A stretch of 50,371 nt of DNA from an uncultured Gammaproteobacteria bacterium (GCA_903876785.1 CAIRBI010000286.1:1-50371); one strand, 5' to 3'; positions 1-9,451 are shown, counted from the first letter of the stretch. Notes: generated by a model from the sequence alone, not told the origin. Translations and numbers: made by a program.

Positions 1-546
1 CCCGTGCTCGCCTCGGAGACGGTGCCGAAGGCCGAGCTGGACAGCGAGCAGCTGGAGCGGCTCATCATGATCTATCTCGACCGCTGGGGCGTGTTGTTCA
101 AGCGGGTGCTGGAGCGAGAGAGTTTCGCGCCGTCCTGGCGAGTGCTGCTCTACGCCTTGCGCCGGATGGAGCTGCAGGGCATTCTGCGTGGCGGCCGCTT
201 CATTGCCGGAGTCAGCGGCGAGCAGTTCGCGTTGCCGGAGACGGTGACGACGCTGCGCAAGTTTGGCCGCAGTCAGGAACTGAGCGAGCGCGCTACGGAG
301 TATGTCAGTCTGGCCGCCGCCGATCCGCTCAACCTGCTTGGTATCGTGCTCCCGGAGACGCGTCTGCCGAAGCTCAGCCGCAACCGGGTGTTGTATCGGG
401 ACGGTCTGCCTTTGGCCGTGCTGGAGAGCAACAAAGTGAAGTTTCTGCGCGAGGTCGCCCCGCAGGAACAATGGCAATTGCAACAGGTGCTGATGCACCG
501 CGAATTCCCCGCGCGACTGCGCGCCTATGTTGGAGGAAAAAAATGA
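1..546 (+). CDS. C-terminal end of Lhr-like large DEAD/DEAH helicase (5' truncated by window)
   Basis: Open from window edge; GGRFIAGVSGEQFALPE and downstream sequence resemble the Lhr helicase C-terminal region. Confidence 0.8.
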   Translation, partial: PVLASETVPKAELDSEQLERLIMIYLDRWGVLFKRVLERESFAPSWRVLLYALRRMELQGILRGGRFIAGVSGEQFALPETVTTLRKFGRSQELSERATEYVSLAAADPLNLLGIVLPETRLPKLSRNRVLYRDGLPLAVLESNKVKFLREVAPQEQWQLQQVLMHREFPARLRAYVGGKK

Positions 547-1241
547 CGTTACTCTTCGCTATACAGAATCCCAGCGTGGCCATCGTGGGCCGCCCCGAAC
601 GCTTTCCGGTCAACCGCATCTATTGTGTGGGCCGCAACTATGCGGCGCACGCCAAGGAAATGGGCGGCACCGAGCGCGAGTCGCCATTTTTCTTCAGCAA
701 ACCGGCCAATGCCGTCGTCGAAAATGGCGCGCAACTGCCGTATCCCTCGCGAACGGCCGATCTGCATCACGAAGTGGAGCTGGTAGTCGCGCTGGCCGGT
801 GCGGCACTGGCAGCAAAGGGGGAGAATCTGTCGTTGGCGGAGGCTGGAGCGGCGGTGTATGGGTATGCCGTCGGTCTCGATTTCACGCGCCGTGATCTGC
901 AGGCGGAAGCCAAAGACAAAGGCCGCCCCTGGGACGTCGCCAAAGGTTTCGACAATTCCGCTCCGCTCTCGGCGCTCACGCCGGCAGCGCAGGCTGGAGA
1001 TATCGGTCAGGCACAGATTTCATTGCTGGTGAATGGCAAGGAGCGTCAGCACGGGGCGATCAGCGATCTGATCTGGAATATTCCGGAACTCATTGCCGAG
1101 CTGTCGACCTTCTACCGGCTGCAGCCGGGTGATCTCATTTTCACCGGCACGCCCGCAGGCGTGGCGGCGGTGGTCGCGGGGGATGTGCTGGAAGGGCAGA
1201 TCGACAATCTGCAGCCGCTGCGGATCAGCATCAAAAGCTGA
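543..1241 (+). CDS. Fumarylacetoacetate hydrolase family protein
   Basis: ATG overlaps upstream stop; YCVGRNYAAHAKEMG, FFFSKPANAV, GDLIFTGTPAGV motifs typical of the FAH family. Confidence 0.93.
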   Translation: MTLLFAIQNPSVAIVGRPERFPVNRIYCVGRNYAAHAKEMGGTERESPFFFSKPANAVVENGAQLPYPSRTADLHHEVELVVALAGAALAAKGENLSLAEAGAAVYGYAVGLDFTRRDLQAEAKDKGRPWDVAKGFDNSAPLSALTPAAQAGDIGQAQISLLVNGKERQHGAISDLIWNIPELIAELSTFYRLQPGDLIFTGTPAGVAAVVAGDVLEGQIDNLQPLRISIKS

Positions 1242-1590
1242 AGAAGCTGCTGATCGAGAGATAGAGCACGGCCGCGATCAGCAGGCTGAAGGCAATGAAG
1301 CGCACCGGATGGTGACGGAATGAGGTCAGCATGGAGTCGGCCTGGCCGAGCTTGATCAGCTCTTCGTATTCGTCGCGCATGCGCTGCGTGCGTTCCTGCT
1401 GGTACGCCTCCAGCAATGCTCTGGCCTCTTCGAAACGACTCTCGTCGTGCAGCCAGAGCGCGGGCATGGAGATGCCCCAGTTGCCCGCGCCGGTCTCGTA
1501 GAACTCGATGCAGTGTTCGGTGAGCAACTCGCGCACCTCGTCGGCTTCGTCATCCGGAACGTTGCGCAGCCTGAATAGCAGTTTGGACAT
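1231..1590 (-). CDS. Small membrane-anchored protein, DUF6164-like
   Basis: MSKLLFRLRNVPDDEADEVRELL...; single C-terminal hydrophobic helix; convergent with the FAH gene. Confidence 0.7.
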   Translation of the reverse strand: MSKLLFRLRNVPDDEADEVRELLTEHCIEFYETGAGNWGISMPALWLHDESRFEEARALLEAYQQERTQRMRDEYEELIKLGQADSMLTSFRHHPVRFIAFSLLIAAVLYLSISSFFSF

Positions 1591-1601
1591 TCTGATTCCC
1601 C

Positions 1602-1622
1602 TGTGGGAGCTTGCCCGCAAGC
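1602..1622. repeat. REP-like palindromic element
   Basis: TGTGGGAGCTTGCCCGCAAGC: GCTTGC/GCAAGC arms next to TGTGGGA, resembling Pseudomonas-type REP sequences. Confidence 0.55.
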
Positions 1623-1718
1623 GAAAGACTTCCCTGCGTACCTGCTCGTTCCCCCACCTCGAAGAGCATGCTACCTTTATCCCAATAACCCTGTAAATCA
1701 GCCAACAAGGACCTCGAC

Positions 1719-2630
1719 ATGCACCAAAGATACCCCGTCCGCCCGCGCGCGTTCATTGCCGCTTCGAAGCTGGCCTCGCTGCTGTTGCTGCTGGCGACGC
1801 TGCTGCCGTTGACGCAGGTCAGCGCGCAAAGCTCTGTCTGGGTGGCGACATCAGGGGAAGAGAAGGTCTATCTGGGCGGCACTGTACATTTGCTGCGCCC
1901 CACCGATTACCCGCTGCCCGCGCCCTTCGAGTCGGCCTATGCCGCGTCGGACAAACTCTATTTCGAGACGGATATCGCCGGGCTGAATGATGTTGCCGTG
2001 CAGGCGCGCATGCTGCAGGAGCTCACCTACAGCGATGAGCGCACGCTGCAGACAATACTAAGCCCCGAAGCCTACAACTCGTTGGCCGCTTATGCCGGGC
2101 AGGCGGGGCTGCCCCTGCAGATGATGGAGAAGTTCAAGCCGGGGCTGCTGGTTAGCATGCTGCAGGTCATCGAATTTCAGAAGCTGGGGTTCACGCCGCA
2201 AGGAGTGGACGCGTACTTCAATGGCCGGGCCATGGGAGACGGCAAGCCGGTCGGCGAGCTGGAGCCCATTGACGCGCAGATCGGCTTCATCGCCAACATG
2301 GGCGAGGGCAATGAGAGTGAGTTCATCATGCTGTCGCTGGCAGACATGAAGGAGATTTCCGTCTCCATGGAGCAGATGGTGAGCGCCTGGCGCAGTGGAG
2401 ACAATGGCCAGCTGGCCGAGCTGTTTGTCGATGACATGAAGGAACAACACCCGCCGCTTTACAAGTCCCTGCTGCTGGATCGCAACAACAACTGGATGCC
2501 GATCATCGAGGGCATGTTCAAGGAAGAAGGCACCGAGTTTGTGCTGGTCGGAGCGGCGCATCTGGTGGGTGAAGATGGCCTGCTGAGCCTGCTGGAGAAG
2601 AAGGGCTACGAGATCAGCCGCGTCGAGTAA
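1719..2630 (+). CDS. TraB/GumN family protein
   Basis: Signal-like N-terminus; VYLGGTVHLLRPTDYPLP and C-terminal FVLVGAAHLVGEDGLLSLLEKKGY motifs. Confidence 0.88.
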   Translation: MHQRYPVRPRAFIAASKLASLLLLLATLLPLTQVSAQSSVWVATSGEEKVYLGGTVHLLRPTDYPLPAPFESAYAASDKLYFETDIAGLNDVAVQARMLQELTYSDERTLQTILSPEAYNSLAAYAGQAGLPLQMMEKFKPGLLVSMLQVIEFQKLGFTPQGVDAYFNGRAMGDGKPVGELEPIDAQIGFIANMGEGNESEFIMLSLADMKEISVSMEQMVSAWRSGDNGQLAELFVDDMKEQHPPLYKSLLLDRNNNWMPIIEGMFKEEGTEFVLVGAAHLVGEDGLLSLLEKKGYEISRVE

Positions 2631-2648
2631 CGGATCATCGGCCCGCTG

Positions 2649-3542
2649 TCAGTCTGCGTGCCTGCACAGCAGTTCTAAGAAGGCTTTCCCCGCGTTACTC
2701 ATCAGCCGCTGCCGATGATAGATGCAGTCGAGATTGCGGGTCAGGGCGACTGGCGTTGCCGACTGCGGCAGCAGCACATTGAGGACACTCAGTGAGTTGT
2801 CGTGCAGCATGGATTGGGGCAGCACGCTCCACGCATAGCCCGCCGAGATCAGAGCCTTGATGGTTTCCAGGTAATTGGTTGCCAGATTGATCTTGAGGCT
2901 CAACCCCGCTTTGTCAAACAACTCTTCCACCAGCTTGGTCGTGTAGAAACGTCTCTCCGGCAGCAATGCCTGATAGGGGCTGATATCTGCGAGGCTGACT
3001 GTCGCGAGCTGGCTCAGCGGATGCTGGGGCGCCGCGACAAACCGCATCGTGTCGTGCCACAGAGTGCGGCTGCACAGCGCCTCATCCTGCTGATCGACCT
3101 CGGTGATGATGCCTAGATCGCAATCGCCCTTGAGCACAGCGGCGTAGGCCTCGGCCGAGTCCATGAAGCGGATATCCAGCTCGACCTGCGGGTAGCGCGC
3201 AGTGTACTCGCGCAGGATGCGCGGCAGTCTGTGCAGGCCGATGTGATGGCTGGTAATGAGTTTGAGCTGGCCTTTCACTTCTCCGCCAAGATCGGCAATG
3301 GCCTGGCGGGCGGACTGCATCTCTCTGAGAATGGCTTCGGCATGCGGCAGCAAGGTGCGCCCCGCTTCTGTGAGGGAGATATGACGTCCAATGCGGTCGA
3401 AGAGCTGAATGTCCAACTGCTGTTCGAGCATGTGGATGCGTTTGCTGATGGCGGGCTGGGTGATATGCAGCTTGTCTGCTGCCAGCGAAAAGGAGCGGCA
3501 GTCCGCGACGGCGACAAAGGCCTTGAGGTTTTGAGTGTCCAT
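2649..3542 (-). CDS. LysR family transcriptional regulator
   Basis: N-terminal wHTH MDTQNLKAFVAVADCRSFSLAADKLHITQPAISKRI followed by a LysR substrate-binding domain. Confidence 0.93.
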   Translation of the reverse strand: MDTQNLKAFVAVADCRSFSLAADKLHITQPAISKRIHMLEQQLDIQLFDRIGRHISLTEAGRTLLPHAEAILREMQSARQAIADLGGEVKGQLKLITSHHIGLHRLPRILREYTARYPQVELDIRFMDSAEAYAAVLKGDCDLGIITEVDQQDEALCSRTLWHDTMRFVAAPQHPLSQLATVSLADISPYQALLPERRFYTTKLVEELFDKAGLSLKINLATNYLETIKALISAGYAWSVLPQSMLHDNSLSVLNVLLPQSATPVALTRNLDCIYHRQRLMSNAGKAFLELLCRHAD

Positions 3543-3641
3543 GACCGTGCAGTATACAGGCAAAAGCCAGCCCTCATGGCACGCGCCATTGACACTTGAG
3601 GGGGTGGCTTTTACACGGGGAAACGTTGGGGAAGCGGAGAG

Positions 3642-3818
3642 TTAAGCGTTGCTCTTGTGGCTCAGTACGATCTGACGGGGGCCGCTGGTGGTAGTCTGAC
3701 CGCTGATTCCTGAAGGAATATGCTTGACCTTGCCACCGGACTTCAGAAAGGCGTCAATGTGTTCGGAGAGATTGATCCGGTTGTCTACTGCCGGGTCTTT
3801 CTTGGGTTTCGTTGCCAT
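3642..3818 (-). CDS. Small 58-aa protein with FLKSGGKVKHI motif (distant SutA-like similarity suspected)
   Basis: Complete ORF MATKPKKDPAVDNRINLSEHIDAFLKSGGKVKHIPSGISGQTTTSGPRQIVLSHKSNA read by eye; absent from the ORF track, apparently below its length cutoff. Confidence 0.6.
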   Translation of the reverse strand: MATKPKKDPAVDNRINLSEHIDAFLKSGGKVKHIPSGISGQTTTSGPRQIVLSHKSNA

Positions 3819-3944
3819 AACAGTGCCTGTTCCGTTTCGATGTGAAAGTCAGGCATTGTACACGACTGAACCCTATATCGAAAATCTGAATGCCGTGAAC
3901 GAGCCCGCAGGAACCTGCGAGCCCGGGATTGTCAGCCACTGTGG

Positions 3945-4241
3945 TCAGTCGGCATTCCTGCGGCGCTTGCGGGTGAACAGATCATCCGCCTGATCTGCTG
4001 GCAGGTCGCCCAGCAGTGTGTCGAGAGAGACCTTGTAGACCACTTTGACCTTGGCGAGCAGTTCAATTTCCAGATGGCAACCATAATCCCTAGTGGTTTC
4101 AATATCTTCCAGCTGCTTGCGGGAAACGCCCAGCAGATGTGAGCCCTCGGACATGGAGTGTCCGGCCAGCAGTCGCAAGCGTCGAACCTGTTCTTTGATG
4201 CGGATAGTGAGCGGAGAAAACTTGAGTTGTTGATCTGACAT
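3945..4241 (-). CDS. XRE-like helix-turn-helix protein
   Basis: IKEQVRRLRLLAGHSMSEGSHLLGVSRKQLEDIETTRDYGCHLEIELLAKVKVVY has HTH_XRE organisation. Confidence 0.75.
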   Translation of the reverse strand: MSDQQLKFSPLTIRIKEQVRRLRLLAGHSMSEGSHLLGVSRKQLEDIETTRDYGCHLEIELLAKVKVVYKVSLDTLLGDLPADQADDLFTRKRRRNAD

Positions 4242-4325
4242 TTTAAATGACTACTAAGTGATTACGGGAGAGAGACAGGTGCTAGTTGAACCTGTGGGTT
4301 TTGCCGGCAGTTTCGTCAACGGTTC

Positions 4326-4342
4326 GCATAATATCATTATGC
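4326..4342. promoter_or_regulatory. Operator-like palindrome GCATAAT-ATC-ATTATGC
   Basis: Perfect 7-bp arms, 3-nt spacer, between the divergent XRE-like and SlyD-like genes. Confidence 0.4.
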
Positions 4343-4505
4343 CATCATTTGCGGTCAAGCGGCCCGAGAGAATCATTCCGGTTTTTTAGAAATCACTGCA
4401 TCTGGTATTGCAGTTCTTATAAATGATGATCTCGCCGAAACCTGTCTGTGTCATTGGCGTTATCATCTTTGCTAGAATTGCCGAAACTGACTGGAGTACG
4501 GATGT

Positions 4506-5090
4506 ATGACTGAAGCAGCAACCCCTAAAAAAAGAGCAAAACCCAAAGCAAAAGTAGAAGCAGAAGTGCAGGTTCCTGCCAGGCAGGTCATCGGTAAGGA
4601 CTGCGTAGTAGCCTTTCACTACAGCCTCTGTGAGGTGAACGAGGCCGGTGAGTTGTCCGGCTGGTTGGAACAATCCGCCGGGAGAGAACCGCTGCTGTAT
4701 CTGCACGGCCACGGCAACGTGATTCCGGGCCTGGAGGAGGCAATGACAGGCAAATCCGAAGGCGACAAACTGTCCATCACTCTGGCGCCGGAGCAGGCTT
4801 ATGGGCCGCGCCGTCCCAACTCGGTTCAGCGTGTGCCTATAAAGCACCTGCACCTCAGGCAGGGGCAGAAGCAGATCATGGCTGGTGAGATCGTCGCAAT
4901 TCAGACTCACCACGGCATTCGCAACGCGCTGGTCGTCAAGGCGGGACGCTTCAATGTCGACGTCGACAACAATCATCCGTATGCGGGTCGAAACCTGCAC
5001 TATGAGATTGAGATTGTGGGTGTGCGTCCGGCGACTCCCGAAGAGATCGAGCACCGGCACGCGCATGGCCAGGGTGGCCATCACCACTGA
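4506..5090 (+). CDS. FKBP-type peptidyl-prolyl isomerase, SlyD-like, with Lys-rich N-terminal extension and His-rich tail
   Basis: DCVVAFHYSL, HGHGNVIPGLEEAMTGKSEGDKLSITLAPEQAYG; C-terminal HRHAHGQGGHHH. Confidence 0.88.
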   Translation: MTEAATPKKRAKPKAKVEAEVQVPARQVIGKDCVVAFHYSLCEVNEAGELSGWLEQSAGREPLLYLHGHGNVIPGLEEAMTGKSEGDKLSITLAPEQAYGPRRPNSVQRVPIKHLHLRQGQKQIMAGEIVAIQTHHGIRNALVVKAGRFNVDVDNNHPYAGRNLHYEIEIVGVRPATPEEIEHRHAHGQGGHHH

Positions 5091-5096
5091 GAACCC

Positions 5097-7370
5097 CTAC
5101 GGCTGCGGCATACAGACTTGCGAGATCAGCTTGCGATTGGTCACGACTTCGTAGAAGCACTCGTCGGAGGAGTGGTTGGGCACTGGTGCATCATCCTGCC
5201 AGAGCCCGACCTGAGCTTCGCGTATGACCAGATCGTGCATTCTGCCGCCAACGTCGGGGAACTTGCCGACATGCAGCACAACAGTGCTGGCATTGATCTT
5301 CACGGTAATGCGCTTGAGGATGATTTCCTGCTGCAGTTTGGCAAACCCTGAATCATCCAGAAGAATCCCGTTCACGTTGTAGCGGATCGAGTTCTGGCCT
5401 TTCTCACCGCGACCACGCTCGCCATCCGCCAGCGCAAATACCTCCACATTGAACAGTCCCGGCTGCACCAGTTTGCGCAGCTTCCAGGTGCAGGATGACA
5501 GCCGGTCGGCCTTGCCGATAGCGGAGGAGATCATGATGGGTTTGTCTTCGTCATACAGAAACAGCGGTGGCGTCGCCGCGTAACACAGGCCGATGCCAAG
5601 CTCGAGCTTGGGTAACCCCATCTGCTCCGAGTGCCGGTTGTTGGCATGCACGATATTGAGCATGTCTTTGGCGAGCCCGCAGGCCCGCGCGACGGCGAAC
5701 CACTGCTGGGGTTCCTTCTCGTGCTCGAGGAAACTCAGAATGACCGCGTCGCCCTCGATGAACACCTTGTTGGCCGCGTATAGTGGCAACAGTTTGTTGA
5801 TCGGGCTGAAGAAGCGCATGCTGAAATACGAGGCCGGATTCAGCGCCTTGTTCTGCAGCTCTTCCGTTACCGTGGTCGAGCCGCGCACGTCGGCCTTGAT
5901 GATGGCGTGATGCACGATGCGGTCTTCTTCATCCACCTGTTCATGTCGGGTCAGAAGGGAGTAAAGCGTTCCGGCCTCTTTGGAGAGCGTCAGCTCGCTC
6001 TCCAGTTTGAGAATCCTGAGTCTGTTGAAGGCCCGGTGCGCCAGGCGGTAATACTTCAGATGCAGCCGGAAGCGGCTGATGTCCTGCAGGATACCGAGGA
6101 TGCTCTCCATCTGTCCCGGGCCTGCCTCGCGCTTGATCTCCTGACGAATGCTCTCGAACTGCTTGAGCTGGGCGGGCGTAAAGGTCTTGCCGTTGAGCGC
6201 ACGGCTCTGCAGCTTTTGCGTGTTGATCAGGCCGCCCAGGTACTGACAGAGAATTCTCCCCTCGATCTGTTCCGCCAGTGCCGGCGACCAAATGCGCTGC
6301 ACGTGTGGCGACGCGATTAGCAGCGCCAGTATGCGGCGCTTCTTCAGTTGTTTGATAATGCTAAGCAGAATTCTTCGGCGTTTCTGCAGGTCCTTCTTGC
6401 CTTCCCACCACGCTCCCCAGCCAGACTGCCGACGCAGTTCCTGCAGGGCTGCCGTCTGCCGCTCGATGTTGAAGAGCAGATCGAGGTTGGCAGGGCTATC
6501 CAGCCAGGAAAAGTCCTCGGTCAGCGTGGTCTTCATGTCCGTGGCCATGCCCATGAACTTCTGGGTCTGAAACAAGCCTCCCAGTTCGTCATAGAGTTCC
6601 GGTGTGCCTGCGCCGGATGCCGCCAGCAACCCGCTGATGTGCAGGTGCGGCAGTTGCTCGCGAAGCAGTCTTTCCACGTCAGCGTTCAGCTCATTGAAGC
6701 CGGCATCCTCGCTGTCGCCGCCCCAGAGCCGGTAGCGATCAATCAGGAAGGCGCTGGCCCCCGGCTCGCTGGTAAACAGCATCGGGTTAAGGCGCAGGTC
6801 GAGCACGTTGTGGCCCGGCAGCGGCAGATACTGGGTGCGCACATCGCTCAATTGTCGCGTTTCGACACGCTCCAACTGCGCAAAAATCTGGCTGTTGACC
6901 TCCAGCAGGATGGCGTCGTAGTTCTTTTGCAGCCAGAACAGTCGCTGATTGGTGGTGAGCGCGTTGCCGGATTGACTCTGGTGCCCGGCAGCGCCATGCC
7001 CCTTGAAGCTGTCGATGCTCTCGTCCAACAGTCCTCTCGATGTGCTGAGAATGAATTTGAGCGTGGCAAATTCCAGCAGGCCGACGCTGTCCGGGTTCAG
7101 ATCGGTTTTCACCCGATGCAAGAGCGCGGTCATCATGTCGAGATAACTGGTACGCAGGGCATTGAGCTGGGGGCTTAGATCGATTGTTTGCGCGTTGGGT
7201 GCAGTAGCCTGGCTCAGCAGCGAGGTGGCGAGGCGGCGAACATCCGCAGAGAATTTCGGGCTGATGCGGACATCAATGTGGTAATTGTTGACGCCCTTGC
7301 GTAGCCCAGCCAAATCGAGCCGCAAGGCGGGCGCGGGAGACAGCTCTGTTGACTCTAGCGTGCTTTCCAT
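5097..7370 (-). CDS. 757-aa protein with uncharacterised N-terminus and divergent class III nucleotidyl cyclase-like domain
   Basis: IIKADVRGSTTVTEEL, VFIEGDAVILSF, LGIGLCYA, ISSAIGKADRLSS occur in class III cyclase homology-domain order. Confidence 0.7.
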   Translation of the reverse strand: MESTLESTELSPAPALRLDLAGLRKGVNNYHIDVRISPKFSADVRRLATSLLSQATAPNAQTIDLSPQLNALRTSYLDMMTALLHRVKTDLNPDSVGLLEFATLKFILSTSRGLLDESIDSFKGHGAAGHQSQSGNALTTNQRLFWLQKNYDAILLEVNSQIFAQLERVETRQLSDVRTQYLPLPGHNVLDLRLNPMLFTSEPGASAFLIDRYRLWGGDSEDAGFNELNADVERLLREQLPHLHISGLLAASGAGTPELYDELGGLFQTQKFMGMATDMKTTLTEDFSWLDSPANLDLLFNIERQTAALQELRRQSGWGAWWEGKKDLQKRRRILLSIIKQLKKRRILALLIASPHVQRIWSPALAEQIEGRILCQYLGGLINTQKLQSRALNGKTFTPAQLKQFESIRQEIKREAGPGQMESILGILQDISRFRLHLKYYRLAHRAFNRLRILKLESELTLSKEAGTLYSLLTRHEQVDEEDRIVHHAIIKADVRGSTTVTEELQNKALNPASYFSMRFFSPINKLLPLYAANKVFIEGDAVILSFLEHEKEPQQWFAVARACGLAKDMLNIVHANNRHSEQMGLPKLELGIGLCYAATPPLFLYDEDKPIMISSAIGKADRLSSCTWKLRKLVQPGLFNVEVFALADGERGRGEKGQNSIRYNVNGILLDDSGFAKLQQEIILKRITVKINASTVVLHVGKFPDVGGRMHDLVIREAQVGLWQDDAPVPNHSSDECFYEVVTNRKLISQVCMPQP

Positions 7371-7602
7371 AGACTCGATGGTTCCATTCGCAATGGTGTC
7401 GGAGCGGTTGTCCGGACAGATAAGATAACTCAGGCTGCAGCGGCCAAGACCGATCTTTCCAAATTTAACCGGCCGTGTCCAGTCGCTGCCGGACAGACTC
7501 CCGCGTGTAGGCAACACTTCGACCCTGTGATATCGTCTCCAGCCAGTCCGGCCCAAGGCGCAAGCCGTCAGTCATCAGTCATCAATCATAAGAGGTGTGT
7601 CA

Positions 7603-8826
7603 ATGAACCCCGAAGATTCCGAGAACTCTTCCATCGCCAACCCAGCAATGCAGAACATCGCCGTTGATAATCCGGGCAGAAGAAAGCTGCTCAAGGGGGC
7701 CATCAATACGGGCCTCGTCGCTGCAGGAGCGACCACCTTCCCGGGGTGGATGATGCCGGCGTTGGCGCAGGGTGAGATTGAAGTTCCCTTTACAGATATT
7801 CCTGACACCTTCAATCCGCAGCCGGTCCGCCCTGGTGCCACACACTTCCAGGATACCCGCAAGATTTCTTCGTTCTTCTCCACCAATGACGACTTCTATC
7901 TCGTACAGCATTACGGCCAGCCAGAGGTGGACAATGCCAGCTATCAACTGAGCGTAACCGGCCTGGTAGACCGCCCGCTGAATTTTTCTCTGGAGCAACT
8001 GCGCGGCCGCCCCGTCATCGAAAAGGATGTCGGCTTCGAGTGCGGTGGCAACGGTGGTCGAATTTTCCACGGCCTCATCGGGAATGCCACATGGCGCGGT
8101 GTGAGCCTGCGCGACATCCTGCTGGAGGCTGGCGTCCAGCCGGAAGGCAAGGAAGTGGTGTTTTTCGGGGCCGATATTGGCGAAGAAGAGATACGTGGTC
8201 GCAAGGTGCCCAAGGCTTTTGCGCGAGCGCTCTCTGTCGAAGATGCGCTGAACGAAAACAACATGCTGGCCTTTGAAATGAATGGCGAACCGCTGCCGCA
8301 TTATCACGGCAAGCCTGTGCGCCTGCTGGTGCCGGGCTGGTACGGCGTCGCCAACGTGAAGTGGCTGTCGCAGATTCACGTACAGGATACGCGTTATATG
8401 GGACGTTTCATGGGCCGCGACTACGTGACCCTGAAGCGCGAGATGGTGGGCGATCAGGAGCGCTGGGTTGAGAATTCAGTGGCAAAGATGAACCTGAAGT
8501 CGGCCATTGTGCGAGTGACCCGCAGCGGCGCAGATCACACCGTGATGGGTTTCATTCTCAACGACGGCACACCGATACGCAGTGTCGAGGTCAGCATTGA
8601 CGGTGGGCCCTGGCAGGCCGCCACTATTGATCCGCAGTCTTCGCAATTCACCTGGAAGCTGTTCACTTTCAACTGGCAGGGCGCACAGCCCGGCGAACAC
8701 ACGCTGGTGTCACGTGTCACCGATGAGAACGGCAAGACCCAGGCACGGCAGGAAGATCTGCCTGAGCGCGTCAGCTTCTGGGAAGAGTTCGGTCAGTTCC
8801 CGCGCCGGGTCATGATCAGCGCCTGA
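7603..8826 (+). CDS. Sulfite-oxidase-family molybdopterin-dependent oxidoreductase with Tat-like signal
   Basis: RRKLLKG signal region; FECGGNGGR molybdenum-Cys segment; W-x-GVSLRDIL; C-terminal dimerisation-type domain. Confidence 0.9.
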   Translation: MNPEDSENSSIANPAMQNIAVDNPGRRKLLKGAINTGLVAAGATTFPGWMMPALAQGEIEVPFTDIPDTFNPQPVRPGATHFQDTRKISSFFSTNDDFYLVQHYGQPEVDNASYQLSVTGLVDRPLNFSLEQLRGRPVIEKDVGFECGGNGGRIFHGLIGNATWRGVSLRDILLEAGVQPEGKEVVFFGADIGEEEIRGRKVPKAFARALSVEDALNENNMLAFEMNGEPLPHYHGKPVRLLVPGWYGVANVKWLSQIHVQDTRYMGRFMGRDYVTLKREMVGDQERWVENSVAKMNLKSAIVRVTRSGADHTVMGFILNDGTPIRSVEVSIDGGPWQAATIDPQSSQFTWKLFTFNWQGAQPGEHTLVSRVTDENGKTQARQEDLPERVSFWEEFGQFPRRVMISA

Positions 8827-8847
8827 TAAAGTCAGCGCCTGATAAAG
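8816..8847. repeat. Perfect 16-bp tandem duplication across a stop codon
   Basis: TCAGCGCCTGATAAAG x2; first copy contains the TGA of the upstream CDS. Confidence 0.95.
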
Positions 8848-8895
8848 AGAGCAAGCGTTTGGACGCAACCCCAAAGAAAGAGGAGAGGAACTGAA

Positions 8896-9414
8896 GTGGC
8901 GACTTATCTGGTACTGACAATCATCGGGGACGACAAGCCCGGTCTGGTGGAGCTGTTATCCGAGACCATCGCCCGGCACTCTGGAAACTGGCTGGAGAGC
9001 AATATGGCGCATCTGGCGGGCAAGTTTGCGGGAATTCTGCGAGTCAGCGTGGATGATCTGCATGCCGACGCTCTGGTGCAGGATCTGCAAAGACTCTCAT
9101 CGGTGCTGCGCCTCGTCGTGGAAAAAGTCAGTATGGCTGAACCGCCCGCTCATCAGCGCACCTTGCGGCTGACGCTGGTGGGGAATGACCGCCCCGGGAT
9201 CATCAAGGAGATTTCCCGGGCGCTGGCGGCGCAGCACGTCAACGTCGAGGAGCTGACAACTCAGTGCAGCAGCGCGCCGATGTCGGGTGAGCCGCTCTTT
9301 AATGCGCAGGCACTTCTGAAGGTGCCGGCCGATCTGGATCTGCATGATCTGCAGCGGCAACTGGAGAGATTGGCCGATGACCTTATCGTCGAGATCAATC
9401 TCGCCACGCTCTGA
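8896..9414 (+). CDS. ACT-domain protein, GcvR-like
   Basis: GTG start; two ACT-type halves (IIGDDKPGLVELLSETI; LVGNDRPGIIKEISRAL). Confidence 0.85.
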   Translation: MATYLVLTIIGDDKPGLVELLSETIARHSGNWLESNMAHLAGKFAGILRVSVDDLHADALVQDLQRLSSVLRLVVEKVSMAEPPAHQRTLRLTLVGNDRPGIIKEISRALAAQHVNVEELTTQCSSAPMSGEPLFNAQALLKVPADLDLHDLQRQLERLADDLIVEINLATL

Positions 9415-9451
9415 TATGCCTCTGGAGAGGCGAAGTTCAGACCTGTGCGCG

